Below, piece after piece: positions 1 to 9,787 of a stretch of DNA of 64,000 nt (its first letter is position 1; each line of letters starts with the position of its first letter). Source of the DNA: a virus; IMG/VR virus record IMGVR_UViG_3300046002_004363, positions 35,578 through 99,577 of that record, one strand, 5' to 3'. A program made the position numbers and the translations under genes. The notes beneath the pieces are model-generated. The model did not search any database. It was not told the origin of the DNA and worked only from the letters and a program-made list of their open reading frames with translations.

Positions 1-1
1 T

Positions 2-676
2 AGACATATACGAAAAGATACAAATCAAGTGTTTTATATTGGCATAGGAACAAGGTCAGGGCTTCATAGAGCAAAAAGCAAATCTTGTAGAAATAAAATA
101 TGGAATAGTATTGTGTCTAAAACAGAATATGAAGTAGAAATACTTTTTGAAGACGTTTCTTGGGATTTTGCTGTTGAAAAAGAAATTGAATTTATAAAAC
201 TATATGGCAAGATTATAGATAAAAACGGAACATTATCTAATTTAACTGATGGAGGAGAAGGATGCGCAGGTTTTAGTCATTCAGAAGAAACTAAAATAAG
301 ATTAAGTAAAAGTAAAAAAGGAGAAAAAAATCCAATGTATGGTACAGTATCGCCAAATAAAGGGAAAAAAACTTCAGAAGAAGTAAGAGAAAAAATAAGA
401 TTATCAAATACAGGTAAATTTAAAGGAGAAAAAAATCCTTACTATGGCAAAAAACACTCTGATGAGATTAGAAAAAAAATGTCAGATATACAGAAAACAA
501 TATCTAAAAAAGGAGAAGATAATCCTATGAGTAGAAAAATAATAAACTCAAACAATGGCAAGGTATATGACTGCATAAGAGAAGCCGCTGAAGATTTTGG
601 ATTTACATACTCAAAAGTAAAATGCCTATTAAATGGGAAAACAAAGGTAAACAACACAGGTCTTGAGTATCTATAA
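2..676 (+). CDS. GIY-YIG homing endonuclease with NUMOD3 repeats (5' end cut by window)
   Basis: The reading frame is open to the window edge and encodes RHIRKDTNQVFYIGIG before the first GTG, so the gene starts outside the window and the GTG at 29 is not its start. VFYIGIG is the first strand of a GIY-YIG nuclease core. From about window residue 95 there are three NUMOD3-type DNA-binding repeats of the pattern HSEETKxRLSxxxKGEKNPMYG, and the C-terminus (CIREAAEDFGFTYSKVKCLL) looks like a NUMOD1 or helix-turn-helix DNA-binding tail. Free-standing endonucleases of this build cut and copy themselves into allelic phage genomes. It is convergent with the capsid gene and shares a hairpin terminator with it. 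It resembles the gene at 3233-4135 in domain plan. Confidence 0.9.
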   Translation, partial: RHIRKDTNQVFYIGIGTRSGLHRAKSKSCRNKIWNSIVSKTEYEVEILFEDVSWDFAVEKEIEFIKLYGKIIDKNGTLSNLTDGGEGCAGFSHSEETKIRLSKSKKGEKNPMYGTVSPNKGKKTSEEVREKIRLSNTGKFKGEKNPYYGKKHSDEIRKKMSDIQKTISKKGEDNPMSRKIINSNNGKVYDCIREAAEDFGFTYSKVKCLLNGKTKVNNTGLEYL

Positions 677-678
677 AA

Positions 679-705
679 AAAAGAGAGGCATTACACCTCT
701 CTTTT
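679..705. terminator. Bidirectional hairpin terminator
   Basis: A 10-bp perfect stem (AAAAGAGAGG at 679-688 with CCTCTCTTTT at 696-705) with a 7-base loop ends in T-runs on both strands. It lies between the convergent ends of the endonuclease gene and the major capsid gene and can stop transcription from both sides. Confidence 0.85.
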
Positions 706-738
706 ATTATTTATAACTTATTGATTTTCAAATAGTTA

Positions 739-2097
739 CTAACCTTTAACAAGTACGAAATTATTACGACCCATCGTACATAAGGCTCTTTCTGTCAACA
801 TGTGTAGTTGGTTAGCATCTAAGTCTGAATTACTTACATTTCCAGCTCCACCAACGCTCCACACTTTATAACGTCTGTCTTCAGTAGCAGACTTACGGTA
901 TTTAACGTGTAAGAATGGCAAAGTAGCATTAGCTCCTAAAACTTCATCTCTAACTGTTTTTGTTCCAGAAGGACATAGAACAGAGTTGATTGCAGAGTTA
1001 CCAGAGAACAAACCACGAGCAGTTGGATCATCTAAGTATTTCCATTGAGATTTGTAGATTTCGTAACCAGCAACTTTGAAACCTGAGAAACCTAAGTTTA
1101 AAGCTGTATCTTCGCTGTTATTGAAAGCTCCGTAAGAAGTACCTCCAACACCATAAGAATTTTGAGCAGCTAACAAGTAATCAATAGCTCTGTCTTGTTC
1201 GAAATCATTCATCATCATATATTCAGAAATAGCACCTTGTTTGTTTAAACGAGATAAGATTTCATCTACATCATCCATAGTAGAGATTACACCAGAGAAT
1301 ACGTTACCTTGAGCAACAGCTTCGAAGAAACCTTCAGTACCTGTGTACCCAGCAGTAGCAGCAGCAGAACCACTTTCGAAAGAAACACCCTCTACCATAC
1401 CCATCTCGATATAGTCATCAAATCTTTGACGAGATTGCGCTCTTGATTTTAAGTACCATAAGTACCCATTACCACCTTCACCTTCAACTTCAATCCAACC
1501 AACTTGAGCCATATCAGAACCATTAACTTCATCTAATTCCTTGATGATGATTGGTTTGTTATCAAAGATGTCTGGAGTAGCCTCTAAAGATTCAGCTCTA
1601 CCATTAGTTCCTTTTCTATACTCATTAGAGTAAGTGAATACGTTGATTCCTGAAGCAGCTAAAGCACCAGTATTACCAGCAGTACCGAAACCAGCAGATG
1701 TAGAAGCAGCAACTGTAAATGTATTTGCGTCTTCCGCTGTTACAATACCTTTCATTTCAACTGTACCATCATTTAAGATTACAGTATCATTTAAACGGAA
1801 AGAATGTCCATTCAAAGTAAATACAGCTCCTGAACGAGTTACACCTGTACCAACTGGTCTTAAACGACCTTCTTCAGACCATTTAATTAAGTCAGATTGG
1901 ATAGCCATCTCTTGACCCATTTTCTCTAAGAAACCTTTTAACGATTGGTTTCCGTAACGAGCGAATTCTTTTTCATACAATTCAGGTAAGAATTGATTTG
2001 TGAAGTCGAAATCAGAAGCATCTAAGTAGTTGCTATTTAAGATTTCTTTTGTTGCAGTAGGAGTTAATTTTACTCCTGGACTTGAATTTAATGCCAT
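739..2097 (-). CDS. Major capsid protein
   Basis: A 452-residue protein, normal length for an HK97-fold capsid subunit. It lies directly after a scaffold-like gene and in the order terminase, portal, scaffold, capsid on one strand, which is the standard head gene order. The sequence is rich in small residues and beta-type segments, with no signal peptide or membrane segment; an early helix-rich stretch (residues 30-75) would fit the N-arm and the segment around 195-235 (GWIEVEGEGGNGYLWYLKSR) the E-loop/P-domain region. The C-terminal stretch ending MGRNNFVLVKG recalls capsid proteins of crAss-like and marine Bacteroidota podoviruses (from memory, not searched). Codon use looks cleaner and less A-rich than in neighbouring genes, as expected for a highly expressed virion gene. 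Confidence 0.85.
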   Translation of the reverse strand: MALNSSPGVKLTPTATKEILNSNYLDASDFDFTNQFLPELYEKEFARYGNQSLKGFLEKMGQEMAIQSDLIKWSEEGRLRPVGTGVTRSGAVFTLNGHSFRLNDTVILNDGTVEMKGIVTAEDANTFTVAASTSAGFGTAGNTGALAASGINVFTYSNEYRKGTNGRAESLEATPDIFDNKPIIIKELDEVNGSDMAQVGWIEVEGEGGNGYLWYLKSRAQSRQRFDDYIEMGMVEGVSFESGSAAATAGYTGTEGFFEAVAQGNVFSGVISTMDDVDEILSRLNKQGAISEYMMMNDFEQDRAIDYLLAAQNSYGVGGTSYGAFNNSEDTALNLGFSGFKVAGYEIYKSQWKYLDDPTARGLFSGNSAINSVLCPSGTKTVRDEVLGANATLPFLHVKYRKSATEDRRYKVWSVGGAGNVSNSDLDANQLHMLTERALCTMGRNNFVLVKG

Positions 2098-2132
2098 TTG
2101 TGTGTGTTTTTGTTTTTTTTATTATTTCTTTT

Positions 2133-3152
2133 TTATACTAATTTAAACTTTGTGCCAGTAGATATGCTCTCTGGCGCTCTACGCATTCCCATATCTATGT
2201 TCTTACTATTTCTAACCTCATCCTCTATAGCCTTAGCCTTAGCTGTTTCATATACGTTTGATAAGATTGATTCGTAGTTCATAGCTACATACAATGCTTT
2301 GTGGTATCCTTCAGGGTCTTTGATAAAACCATTCTCATCTAAGAACTTTCCTAAAAAATTCATCACGTTTGATTGTGTCTCTTTCGTAGATTGAATATTT
2401 GAAGGTTTGTGATTAATAACTTCTTCACCAACTTTAAATTCAAAACCTTTGAATTCATTGCTAAATAAATTATCAGTCTCCTTCAAGAATATTTCATTCT
2501 GTTTTTGAGATAATTCCTCTTGCCCTTTAATAGAATCTACAAACTCCTTAGCACTTTTATATTCAGCTGGAATTTCTGTATCACTAGACCCTAATGGTAC
2601 AGCATATTTTTCCTTTTGTTTATTAAAGTATTCTAAGGCATCTGCGTGAGCCTTCTTAAATGCACGAGTCTTTTTTCTTATATCCTTGTCATCATCAAGG
2701 TCTTCATCATAAGCGTATGCATCTAAAAATTCATCTTGAATATCTTCATTGTCGAATTCAGGATTCATTTCTCGCATATACTTCTTAACAATATCTTGTT
2801 CGTCTAATTCAGAAAAGTCTTTTTGGTATTCTAAAAAATCATTATACCCCCTACCTGTTTCCTCTTTAAACTCTAAGTACTTCTTAACATCTTCTGGTAA
2901 TTCCTTGCTTTCGCTTTTAGGAGCTACCTTAGATAATAATTCTTCCTTAGTCTTAAGGTATTCTAATACGTCATCGTCATTATTAAATGTAAGAACTTGT
3001 TTGTCTTCTATAATCTCATCAGGTGTATCATTTGTTGTTGTAACCGAATCTGTAATTTGGTCGTTCACTTCAGACACTCCTTCATTGTCAATGATCACAT
3101 CATTATTTTGAACATCAGAGTACTCAGACCCTTCTAATTTCATTTTAAACAT
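2133..3152 (-). CDS. Probable head scaffolding protein
   Basis: A 339-residue, strongly charged, acidic protein with long predicted helices (for example DEQDIVKKYMREMNPEFDN around residues 115-135) and no catalytic motif. Its place immediately upstream of the capsid gene and downstream of the portal gene is where tailed phages keep the scaffold that guides procapsid assembly and is removed before packaging. A capsid-maturation protease was not found nearby, so how the scaffold leaves is unknown. The function is assigned from position and composition. A -7 promoter box at 3181-3189 can drive it and the capsid gene independently of the portal gene. Confidence 0.65.
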   Translation of the reverse strand: MFKMKLEGSEYSDVQNNDVIIDNEGVSEVNDQITDSVTTTNDTPDEIIEDKQVLTFNNDDDVLEYLKTKEELLSKVAPKSESKELPEDVKKYLEFKEETGRGYNDFLEYQKDFSELDEQDIVKKYMREMNPEFDNEDIQDEFLDAYAYDEDLDDDKDIRKKTRAFKKAHADALEYFNKQKEKYAVPLGSSDTEIPAEYKSAKEFVDSIKGQEELSQKQNEIFLKETDNLFSNEFKGFEFKVGEEVINHKPSNIQSTKETQSNVMNFLGKFLDENGFIKDPEGYHKALYVAMNYESILSNVYETAKAKAIEDEVRNSKNIDMGMRRAPESISTGTKFKLV

Positions 3153-3180
3153 ATAGTATTTGATTTAATTAAATTTCTCT

Positions 3181-3189
3181 GCAAAATTA
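3181..3189 (-). promoter_or_regulatory. Bacteroidota -7 promoter box for scaffold/capsid
   Basis: On the minus strand the box reads TAATTTTGC, matching TAnnTTTG, 28 bases before the scaffold start codon. It follows the end of the homing endonuclease gene, so it would restore separate transcription of the two genes after the endonuclease insertion. No clear -33 box is seen. Confidence 0.55.
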
Positions 3190-3232
3190 CAAAATAATAG
3201 TTTTTATTTATCGTGGTTAAAATTCTGATAAT

Positions 3233-4135
3233 TTAAACATATATTAGACTTGTTTTATTTGGTCTATTTCCACTTAAGTAATTATTCAGTGTAGATATAT
3301 TTATATTTCTAGCCACAGCAGCTTCTCTTACGCAATAATAATATATTCCACTATCTAAATCTAAGACTAATTTTGATTTGTAATTATTTTCCCCAGATAT
3401 ACTTTTGCTTCTTTTTTCTAAGCACTCTTTTGATAACACCCTTCCTTTTAATGCGTTGGATATTTTCTCCCTTCTTTCTTTTGAAAATACAGTTCCTTTA
3501 TTGCTTTCTGATATTTTCTTTCTAGTTTCAATAGATACTTTTCTACCTACTAATCCTTTTGATATTTTTATTTTACTTTCTTCTGTATGCTTAAATCCTT
3601 TAAGTGAATTAGATATTTTCTCTTTAGATTCGTCTGAATGATTTTTGCCAAGCATATTTTTATTGCCTTTTTTTGATTCAGATATTTTATCTTTAGTTTC
3701 TTCAGTATGATTTTTACCATACATTGGATGTTTTTCCCCAGAAAATTTACCCTTCATTACAATAGACATATTCTCTATTTGCTCTGCGCTTCTTTTTTTA
3801 CCTTTATTAGAAAATCCTATTTTTGACTTTGTTTCTTCTGAATGCTTACCACTAAGAGAATCTGTTTCTGTAAGTTTACAATTCAATCCTTCATTTCCTG
3901 TGGAGTTATAATGATCTTGCCAAAACCTTTCCTTTTCGTTTAATTCGTTTATAAAGCACTCTTCAATAATATCAAAACTATGATTTTTAAATCCATAACT
4001 TAAGATAGAATTATACAATCTAACTTGATTTTTACAGTTGTTATTTCTGTATTTTCTTATTCTGCTGTTTATATTTGTACTTTGACCTATATATATTTTC
4101 CCAGACGGAGAAGTTATCTTGTATATTCCTATCAT
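3233..4135 (-). CDS. GIY-YIG homing endonuclease with many NUMOD3 repeats
   Basis: The 300-residue protein begins with a GIY-YIG core (GIYKITSPSGKIYIGQSTNI, residues 3-22) followed by the catalytic-core arginine region and a conserved glutamate (NEKERFWQDHY near residue 67-77). Residues about 95-245 are a run of seven or eight NUMOD3-like repeats (KHSEETKSKI, KNHTEETKDKI, KNHSDESKEKI and so on) that wrap along DNA. The C-terminus (CVREAAVARNINISTLNNYL) is a NUMOD1/HTH-like domain. It sits between the portal and scaffold genes, a place that splits a normally contiguous head operon, which indicates insertion of a selfish gene. Its own promoter box lies 12 bases upstream. Confidence 0.92.
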   Translation of the reverse strand: MIGIYKITSPSGKIYIGQSTNINSRIRKYRNNNCKNQVRLYNSILSYGFKNHSFDIIEECFINELNEKERFWQDHYNSTGNEGLNCKLTETDSLSGKHSEETKSKIGFSNKGKKRSAEQIENMSIVMKGKFSGEKHPMYGKNHTEETKDKISESKKGNKNMLGKNHSDESKEKISNSLKGFKHTEESKIKISKGLVGRKVSIETRKKISESNKGTVFSKERREKISNALKGRVLSKECLEKRSKSISGENNYKSKLVLDLDSGIYYYCVREAAVARNINISTLNNYLSGNRPNKTSLIYV

Positions 4136-4146
4136 ATTTTTTTATT

Positions 4147-4155
4147 GCAAATATA
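4147..4155 (-). promoter_or_regulatory. -7 promoter box for the inserted endonuclease
   Basis: The minus strand reads TATATTTGC, a consensus Bacteroidota -7 box, ending 11 bases before the endonuclease start codon. The transcript leader would be only a few bases long. Confidence 0.65.
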
Positions 4156-4163
4156 ACTATTTT

Positions 4164-6605
4164 TTATCTAGGGTCAAAAGAACTTAAGTCAAACCCATTA
4201 AGACTATCTTCATTACTCTCGAATGACACCGCAGGTAAATCTTTTTTACGTTGCTCTATCATCTTAGATTGCTGTGTAGCTTGTAATTTTGTTCTCTCGT
4301 CTTTTCTATCCTCCTTCATTTGTTCTTTGGTCTTCATACCATCAACCTCAATCCCCTTAAGTTGCATTTGGTATCCAAACTCTTTCTCCATAAGCATAAG
4401 CTTCATTTCAACTTCAGCCTTCATCTTCTCTATCTCGGCAGCTACTCTTGCTTGCTCTACCATCGCTTTACTTTGACCTTCTAATTGAATTAACTGAGCC
4501 TTGCCTTCTGAAGCAGCTTGAGCAGATTGCATATTACCTTGAGTTTGAGCATTAATTTCTTGCATTTTTTGCTCTTGTCTCTCCTTCATTCTCTTCTCCT
4601 TCTTAATTGAAAGGTATTTAGATGCTAAGGATAAATTCTTAATACCAAGAATAGCATACTTATCTTCTACACCAAGATTTCCTTGTTGAATTTCAAATGT
4701 AATATCCCCTTCTAATTTAGCTCTTTCTTCTTCGTCAGGTGTTAATTCGATGTTTATAGCAAAGTCGTGGATATACATATTCTTAATCTTATCCAACGCA
4801 GTAACATTGTTAGCTGATATTTTATTTATCAAGTCTTGTTTGGTCTCAGAGAATTGTAATACGTCTGCAATACGAATTGTAATGCATTTAGCTAACTCTC
4901 TTGTAACAAACATACTGCCTGCTAATATGTGTCTTGTCGCTACATTTGAAGAATACGCTGCCATCTTTTGAATACCAACTAAACTATTCTTATCAGGATT
5001 ACTTGCATCAATAGCTTGATTAATTCCTGTTACAGATGCAATCATATCCATAGATATTTGAATTGAATCCCATAATGAACTAATCTTATCTTGACCTGAT
5101 GAATGTCTAATCTCTTGAATAGGCACTTTAGCATTGTTAAATTCACCGCCTACATTAGAACTTCTACCGATAACAGAACCTGTTTGGAAGTACATATTCA
5201 TAGCGTCTTCTACGGTGTATTTATTTCCACCACCAAGATTAATACCTACTAGCCCATCAACATCAATGTATTGACCATCAGGAACAACTCTTTGTTTTAT
5301 TTGTTGTAGCTTTAACCAAGACATCTGAATGTCATCTGCAAATGGTATCATTCTGTTCACAGTTGAGTCTATATGTCCTTTATACATTTTAGGAGCAATA
5401 CCAATGTAGTTAGGCTGTACTTTGTTTAAGTTTGATTTCTCCTTAACCATATTCTTACAAACCTCCCACTTTAATAAGATATTTGTTCCTAGTACTAAAA
5501 TACCTTCGAACCACACCTCTTCAATCTTAGTTAATTTCTCAAAGTCGGCATCACCTGTTCCTTTATATACAAAGTCATTATCTTTTGCGATAACTTTTAA
5601 TCCACCCTTTGAATTCTTCTTCTTCTTCCAAACTTTCTCTCTTGAGGTTTTGTAATTAAAGTACAATAAGCCTAATTTACCATCTAATACATCTTGAGAT
5701 TGACCATTAAGGTTCAATTCATAATAGTTATTCCAAGATGAAGATATGCTTTGTAGTCTTTGTTTTTGCTCATCAGTTAGATTTGGAAATTCCTTATAAA
5801 CTTCTGATAAATTTGTATTCTTGTATTCTCCGTAGTAGAAGCAATCTTGAAAGTAAGGGTCTTCTGTGTACGACCAAATTAAGTTTGCAGGGTCAACATA
5901 TTCAATCTTAATTCCGTCTCCAGGAACGAATCTATGTTTTCCAAAACCAACACCAATCTCGATTATATCCTTCTCTATTTTTCTTCTTGTAATTTCGTTG
6001 TAGTTATTCTCTTTAAATACCGTTTCAACAGCTATCTCTACAGCTTGTTCAATTGGTGGCTTAAATTCAAACTCCATCTTAATATCTATCTCATCTTCAC
6101 TTTCTGGTATTTGATCTAAAGGAACAGAAGTTACTTCAATCCCAACATCATTCTTTATTTTTTGAGCTAACTCCTTCCCAATCATATCTGTCTTAAGATT
6201 CTCTCTCTTCTTTGATTTTTCTTCAACAGATGTAGGGTCTACTGCAATAGCATTAATAGAGAATTCTCTCTGAGCCATTCCATTAGCAATTATATCTACA
6301 TACTTAGGGATAACTGGTATAACCTTCCAATCTAAATTCAAATAAGACATATCTCCATTAACAGCGAAGTACTCCTTATATCTTGCAACACTCTGCAATC
6401 CATTAGCATACATTCTTCTCTTGTGAAATTCATCTCTTTGTTGATAATACTTACAGGTAGAGCTTTCTCTTTTAAACCATTCTGCTTGAATACTTTCGCC
6501 AACTTGTAATCCATAATCTTTTCCCTTTTGAACCTCAAATGGTACATTTTGATTTGGAAAACTTCTGTAAGGAATGGAAATACCTTCCGCTTTCTTCTTT
6601 ATCAT
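4164..6605 (-). CDS. Portal protein
   Basis: An 813-residue protein directly downstream of the large terminase gene, the normal portal position. Portals form the dodecameric ring through which DNA enters and leaves the head. The protein opens with helical, basic segments, has a central segment around residues 395-520 that would form the wing/stem (FADDIQMSWLKLQQIKQRVV, then a D/I-rich helix with GINQAIDASNPDKN), and ends with a long coiled-coil tail from about residue 660 to 790 rich in K, E, Q and M (KKEKRMKERQEQKMQEINAQ), a barrel-like extension as in long podovirus portals. The last residues (GFDLSSFDPR) are uncharged. Length and layout agree with portals of crAss-like podoviruses. No catalytic motif is expected or seen. 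Confidence 0.82.
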   Translation of the reverse strand: MIKKKAEGISIPYRSFPNQNVPFEVQKGKDYGLQVGESIQAEWFKRESSTCKYYQQRDEFHKRRMYANGLQSVARYKEYFAVNGDMSYLNLDWKVIPVIPKYVDIIANGMAQREFSINAIAVDPTSVEEKSKKRENLKTDMIGKELAQKIKNDVGIEVTSVPLDQIPESEDEIDIKMEFEFKPPIEQAVEIAVETVFKENNYNEITRRKIEKDIIEIGVGFGKHRFVPGDGIKIEYVDPANLIWSYTEDPYFQDCFYYGEYKNTNLSEVYKEFPNLTDEQKQRLQSISSSWNNYYELNLNGQSQDVLDGKLGLLYFNYKTSREKVWKKKKNSKGGLKVIAKDNDFVYKGTGDADFEKLTKIEEVWFEGILVLGTNILLKWEVCKNMVKEKSNLNKVQPNYIGIAPKMYKGHIDSTVNRMIPFADDIQMSWLKLQQIKQRVVPDGQYIDVDGLVGINLGGGNKYTVEDAMNMYFQTGSVIGRSSNVGGEFNNAKVPIQEIRHSSGQDKISSLWDSIQISMDMIASVTGINQAIDASNPDKNSLVGIQKMAAYSSNVATRHILAGSMFVTRELAKCITIRIADVLQFSETKQDLINKISANNVTALDKIKNMYIHDFAINIELTPDEEERAKLEGDITFEIQQGNLGVEDKYAILGIKNLSLASKYLSIKKEKRMKERQEQKMQEINAQTQGNMQSAQAASEGKAQLIQLEGQSKAMVEQARVAAEIEKMKAEVEMKLMLMEKEFGYQMQLKGIEVDGMKTKEQMKEDRKDERTKLQATQQSKMIEQRKKDLPAVSFESNEDSLNGFDLSSFDPR

Positions 6606-6613
6606 TTTTTACT

Positions 6614-9244
6614 TTATTTATTATAAGTCTTAAAATTTATAACTATATCCTCAGTCACCTTCTGTGCTGGAGCATACATTTTTCTATTTACTGCCATTAT
6701 AGCTAAACCAGAACTAATAGAGGCATCAAACTTTGTTCTATTATTAATATCAAACTTAATCCAATCCTTTAGTGTGTCATTAAACACTATATTCTGAGGC
6801 ACTTCATCGTCATCTGCATTACTACCAACGTATTTCTCTATGTAAGATTCAATAGCTGTTGCGTGCATTTGCTTAACATCTTCAGAGGAGTTAGGCATAC
6901 CTCCTAATTCTTTCTCTGTTGGTGAAAGCCTATTTTCAGCCTTATCAAAACGAGTTATACTAAAACCTCTATACCCTCTATTCTTAAAGTGATATAATAA
7001 ACGTGGCTTATTATTCTCTGCTAATATAGGCATACCATAAAATACACACGCCATTAATACATCTTCAAAGAATATCTCTGCGGTTTTTGGTCTTGCTACA
7101 TACTCTAAAAAGAACGTATGATTAGGTGCATTAGAAAAACTAAATCCCGTTAGTCCGTGTAAAGCTCCCTTTGAAGCTCTATTGGTATCTTCATCGTAAG
7201 AACCATCTTTTCTAACACCTTCTACTGTTCCTGATATATCGTATGTATCACAACCGAAAGCCCCTATATCTCCATTTAATGGGTATTTTGAGTGTCCTCC
7301 TGGACCACTTTTTGTCTCAAATTTATTCCTCATCTCCTCTGGAGGTATCCAAGATAGCTTAAATCTTCCTTTCTCATTAGGGTGGAAATCAACTATTGTA
7401 TCTTTAATACCATCTCTCCATTGGAAATTACCAACCGCAATTTTGCTATCAGCATCGTGGTCTTCATTTATCTTTATTTGGTCTATTATCTTTTCTATGT
7501 TAAAGGTAGATTGCAACAACTCATCTCTAAATGCTTCATCTATAGTCATAGGGAATGCTCTTAATTCCTCATTATAAGAAATGTCGCTTTCCTTTCTCTT
7601 ACTACTTCTCTTCGCCTCTAAGAATTGAACACTACCAATAGTCTTCTTATCACCATACACATTGTAGTAAAAACTACCCTTCTCTATAACTTCGTGGCAA
7701 ACACCATATTTATCTGTGAATTCCTCCATATTCTTATGAGCTGGAAGAAAGTACGAGTACAACCCTGATGGTGTTCTACCTGTAATCTTATTTCTCTTCT
7801 TAATACTTGATGACTTGTATAGTTTGAAGAATTCTTCTCCACCCTTATTCATCGCATTAACGGTTGAGCCTATAAATGCCTTCCCTACAATTTTACCACC
7901 TGTATCGAATGTTGGTGATACTTGACCCCAATGCTTCTCGAAGTTAGCAGGCTTTTCCCACTTAGATGCCTCATCTCCAAGATATCTAAACATCTTTTGA
8001 CCATCATAAGCTGAATCCTTTGTTGGTAAGAAGTCTACTAACGTATTTAAGTAATCATCTGTATTTGTATCTCTATTCTTCTTAGATAACTTACTCTTGT
8101 CTTGCGGTCTTGCAAAATCTAAGGCTTTCTTTGAATCTTCAATACCCCTTACAATAGGTTTAAAGAAGAATGGTAAATTAAGGAATGCATAACTAAACTT
8201 AGAGAATGCCTTTGCAGCATCATCATTAGTTTTTGATGTCATACCTATTCTTGCATTTGAAGTTGAGGTTGCATCATTAAGTAGTTGACATATAATTTGA
8301 TAGGTATAACCTGTACGTCTTGATTTTACAAATAACTCACCTAAACATCGAGGGTCTACAATACAAGCCTCTGTGAAATAAAACATATCTCTTTGGGCTG
8401 TCCTGAAGTCCATATATCCACCTGAATCTTCCATCTTTACCCATTGAAGTGCAAAGTAATGACTACCAGTTAGATACTGAGGTTTTCCATTATTCATAAA
8501 CCAGATACCCTCTCTTCTTCTCCTAAATTCCTCTATAATGTATTCAGTGTATGCTTCTGCGTTTTCTTGAGATAAACCACTTGGCACATCTAATCTTCTC
8601 CAATATTGATCTTCCTTCTTCTTATCCCAGAATAATATATCTTTTCTGTAAGGTACTTTTGGTAGAGTTATATTTAAACCACTAAGGTTTATTACCTCAC
8701 CCCTTGTACCATTAGGGTCTAATATGATTGAATCATTTTCTTCATCATACCATTCTTTATAATAGTTCTTTCTTGGTAAAAACTCTCCACAAGCAAACTT
8801 CTCAGGATACCCTCTCTTAAACTCATTCTCCTTAAGATTAATTTTATCAGCATCTATTTGAAGTCTTAATTCAATAAGTGATGAATCAATTTCTACAATC
8901 GCTTGATGAATTGATGGTTTAACTGAAATAGCTAAGTGGTGTTTTGAAGGATCTAAATCATCGTAGTCAATCTTTGAACGTAAAGCGTCTCTAAGGACTC
9001 CTAAGGCAATATCTCCAGCCTTAACAAGTCTTACTACATATTTCTTAAATTTATCCTCAGAAGGAGCGTTTGTGCTGTTTTGCCATCTAAGTAGTAATTC
9101 CTTACCATACTTAAATGAATCAACCTTAGCCTTTACAATAGTCTTTACCTTGTCAGGTTCAATTAAAGACATATCAGTGCTATACTCTAATCCTTCGATT
9201 ACAGTTTCAACAGCTATCTCTATATCTTTACTTAATCCTATCAT
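6614..9244 (-). CDS. terL: Terminase large subunit (DNA packaging ATPase/nuclease)
   Basis: This 876-residue protein carries a terminase ATPase: a Walker A-like loop KSRRTGYTYQ near residues 306-315 (the arginine-rich P-loop variant common in terminases), and a Walker B region YLGDEASKWEK near 420-430 whose DE pair supplies the catalytic acid. The C-terminal half has an RNase H-type nuclease region; GAFGCDTYDISG near 662-673 gives the first metal-binding aspartates. It powers DNA translocation through the portal and cuts the concatemer. Its start overlaps the end of the upstream GroES-like gene by four bases (ATGA), so translation is probably coupled. A long N-terminal extension of about 200 residues precedes the ATPase core. 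No small terminase was recognised nearby. Confidence 0.88.
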   Translation of the reverse strand: MIGLSKDIEIAVETVIEGLEYSTDMSLIEPDKVKTIVKAKVDSFKYGKELLLRWQNSTNAPSEDKFKKYVVRLVKAGDIALGVLRDALRSKIDYDDLDPSKHHLAISVKPSIHQAIVEIDSSLIELRLQIDADKINLKENEFKRGYPEKFACGEFLPRKNYYKEWYDEENDSIILDPNGTRGEVINLSGLNITLPKVPYRKDILFWDKKKEDQYWRRLDVPSGLSQENAEAYTEYIIEEFRRRREGIWFMNNGKPQYLTGSHYFALQWVKMEDSGGYMDFRTAQRDMFYFTEACIVDPRCLGELFVKSRRTGYTYQIICQLLNDATSTSNARIGMTSKTNDDAAKAFSKFSYAFLNLPFFFKPIVRGIEDSKKALDFARPQDKSKLSKKNRDTNTDDYLNTLVDFLPTKDSAYDGQKMFRYLGDEASKWEKPANFEKHWGQVSPTFDTGGKIVGKAFIGSTVNAMNKGGEEFFKLYKSSSIKKRNKITGRTPSGLYSYFLPAHKNMEEFTDKYGVCHEVIEKGSFYYNVYGDKKTIGSVQFLEAKRSSKRKESDISYNEELRAFPMTIDEAFRDELLQSTFNIEKIIDQIKINEDHDADSKIAVGNFQWRDGIKDTIVDFHPNEKGRFKLSWIPPEEMRNKFETKSGPGGHSKYPLNGDIGAFGCDTYDISGTVEGVRKDGSYDEDTNRASKGALHGLTGFSFSNAPNHTFFLEYVARPKTAEIFFEDVLMACVFYGMPILAENNKPRLLYHFKNRGYRGFSITRFDKAENRLSPTEKELGGMPNSSEDVKQMHATAIESYIEKYVGSNADDDEVPQNIVFNDTLKDWIKFDINNRTKFDASISSGLAIMAVNRKMYAPAQKVTEDIVINFKTYNK

Positions 9245-9783
9245 AAATGCAATATAATTCTATTTTGATTAATCATATATAACTTCTCGTCAAATATCTT
9301 GAACTCGTATTCTGAATCTTTCTTAACGCCAATCAACGAACCTTCGTTTAGATTAGTCATATCTTTATTCTTATACTTTAAGATACATATTTGTTCATTC
9401 TCTTTATGTCCTTCATACTTATCATTGATAGTTGTAGGCTCTATAAAACAAAATGGAGGTAATGCAATTTTATCATCACCCTTTATAACCATATAAGCTA
9501 ATTCCTTCTCAACATAAAATAAGTCATCTTTAATATGATATTTACTCTCCAAAGGAAACCCTTGATTATTATATTGAATCCTAAATGTATTGTGATGTAC
9601 AACTATTGTATCTCCAATTTCTACATCCCCTTCATAACCAATAGGTGTTGATACTACTTCTGCTAATCTTTGTGTGAAGTTGTGGTCCTCAACAGATATA
9701 TTTAAAATTAATCCATTAGATGAATTATTAGAATACCTCTCTTTATTGAAAGGTCTAACTATAAAATAATGTGGACTTCTCAT
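9241..9783 (-). CDS. GroES-fold-like protein in the packaging operon
   Basis: A 180-residue protein of uncertain role. Residues 22-70 resemble a Cpn10 barrel: GLILNISVEDHNFTQRLAEV looks like the strand and mobile-loop region, and GYEGDVEIGDTIVVHHN matches the GxxVxVGDxVxxH pattern of GroES. The C-terminus (YEFKIFDEKLYMINQNRIIL) resembles the closing strands. The remaining 90 residues have no recognised fold. Such GroES-like proteins sit near terminase or capsid genes in some crAss-like phages, from memory. It may help the capsid or portal fold, or be a structural protein that reuses the fold. The assignment is by motif only; a second, cleaner co-chaperonin lies at 15837. Confidence 0.5.
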   Translation of the reverse strand: MRSPHYFIVRPFNKERYSNNSSNGLILNISVEDHNFTQRLAEVVSTPIGYEGDVEIGDTIVVHHNTFRIQYNNQGFPLESKYHIKDDLFYVEKELAYMVIKGDDKIALPPFCFIEPTTINDKYEGHKENEQICILKYKNKDMTNLNEGSLIGVKKDSEYEFKIFDEKLYMINQNRIILHL

Positions 9784-9787
9784 AAGA

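Noticed and set aside
280-520. Repeated units that could suggest a CRISPR array or tandem repeat
   Set aside because: They are coding NUMOD3 repeats of a homing endonuclease, with no uniform DNA repeat or spacer length.
29-676. GTG at 29 as start of the first gene
   Set aside because: The frame continues upstream to the window edge with conserved GIY-YIG family residues, so the gene is truncated and the GTG codes for an internal valine.
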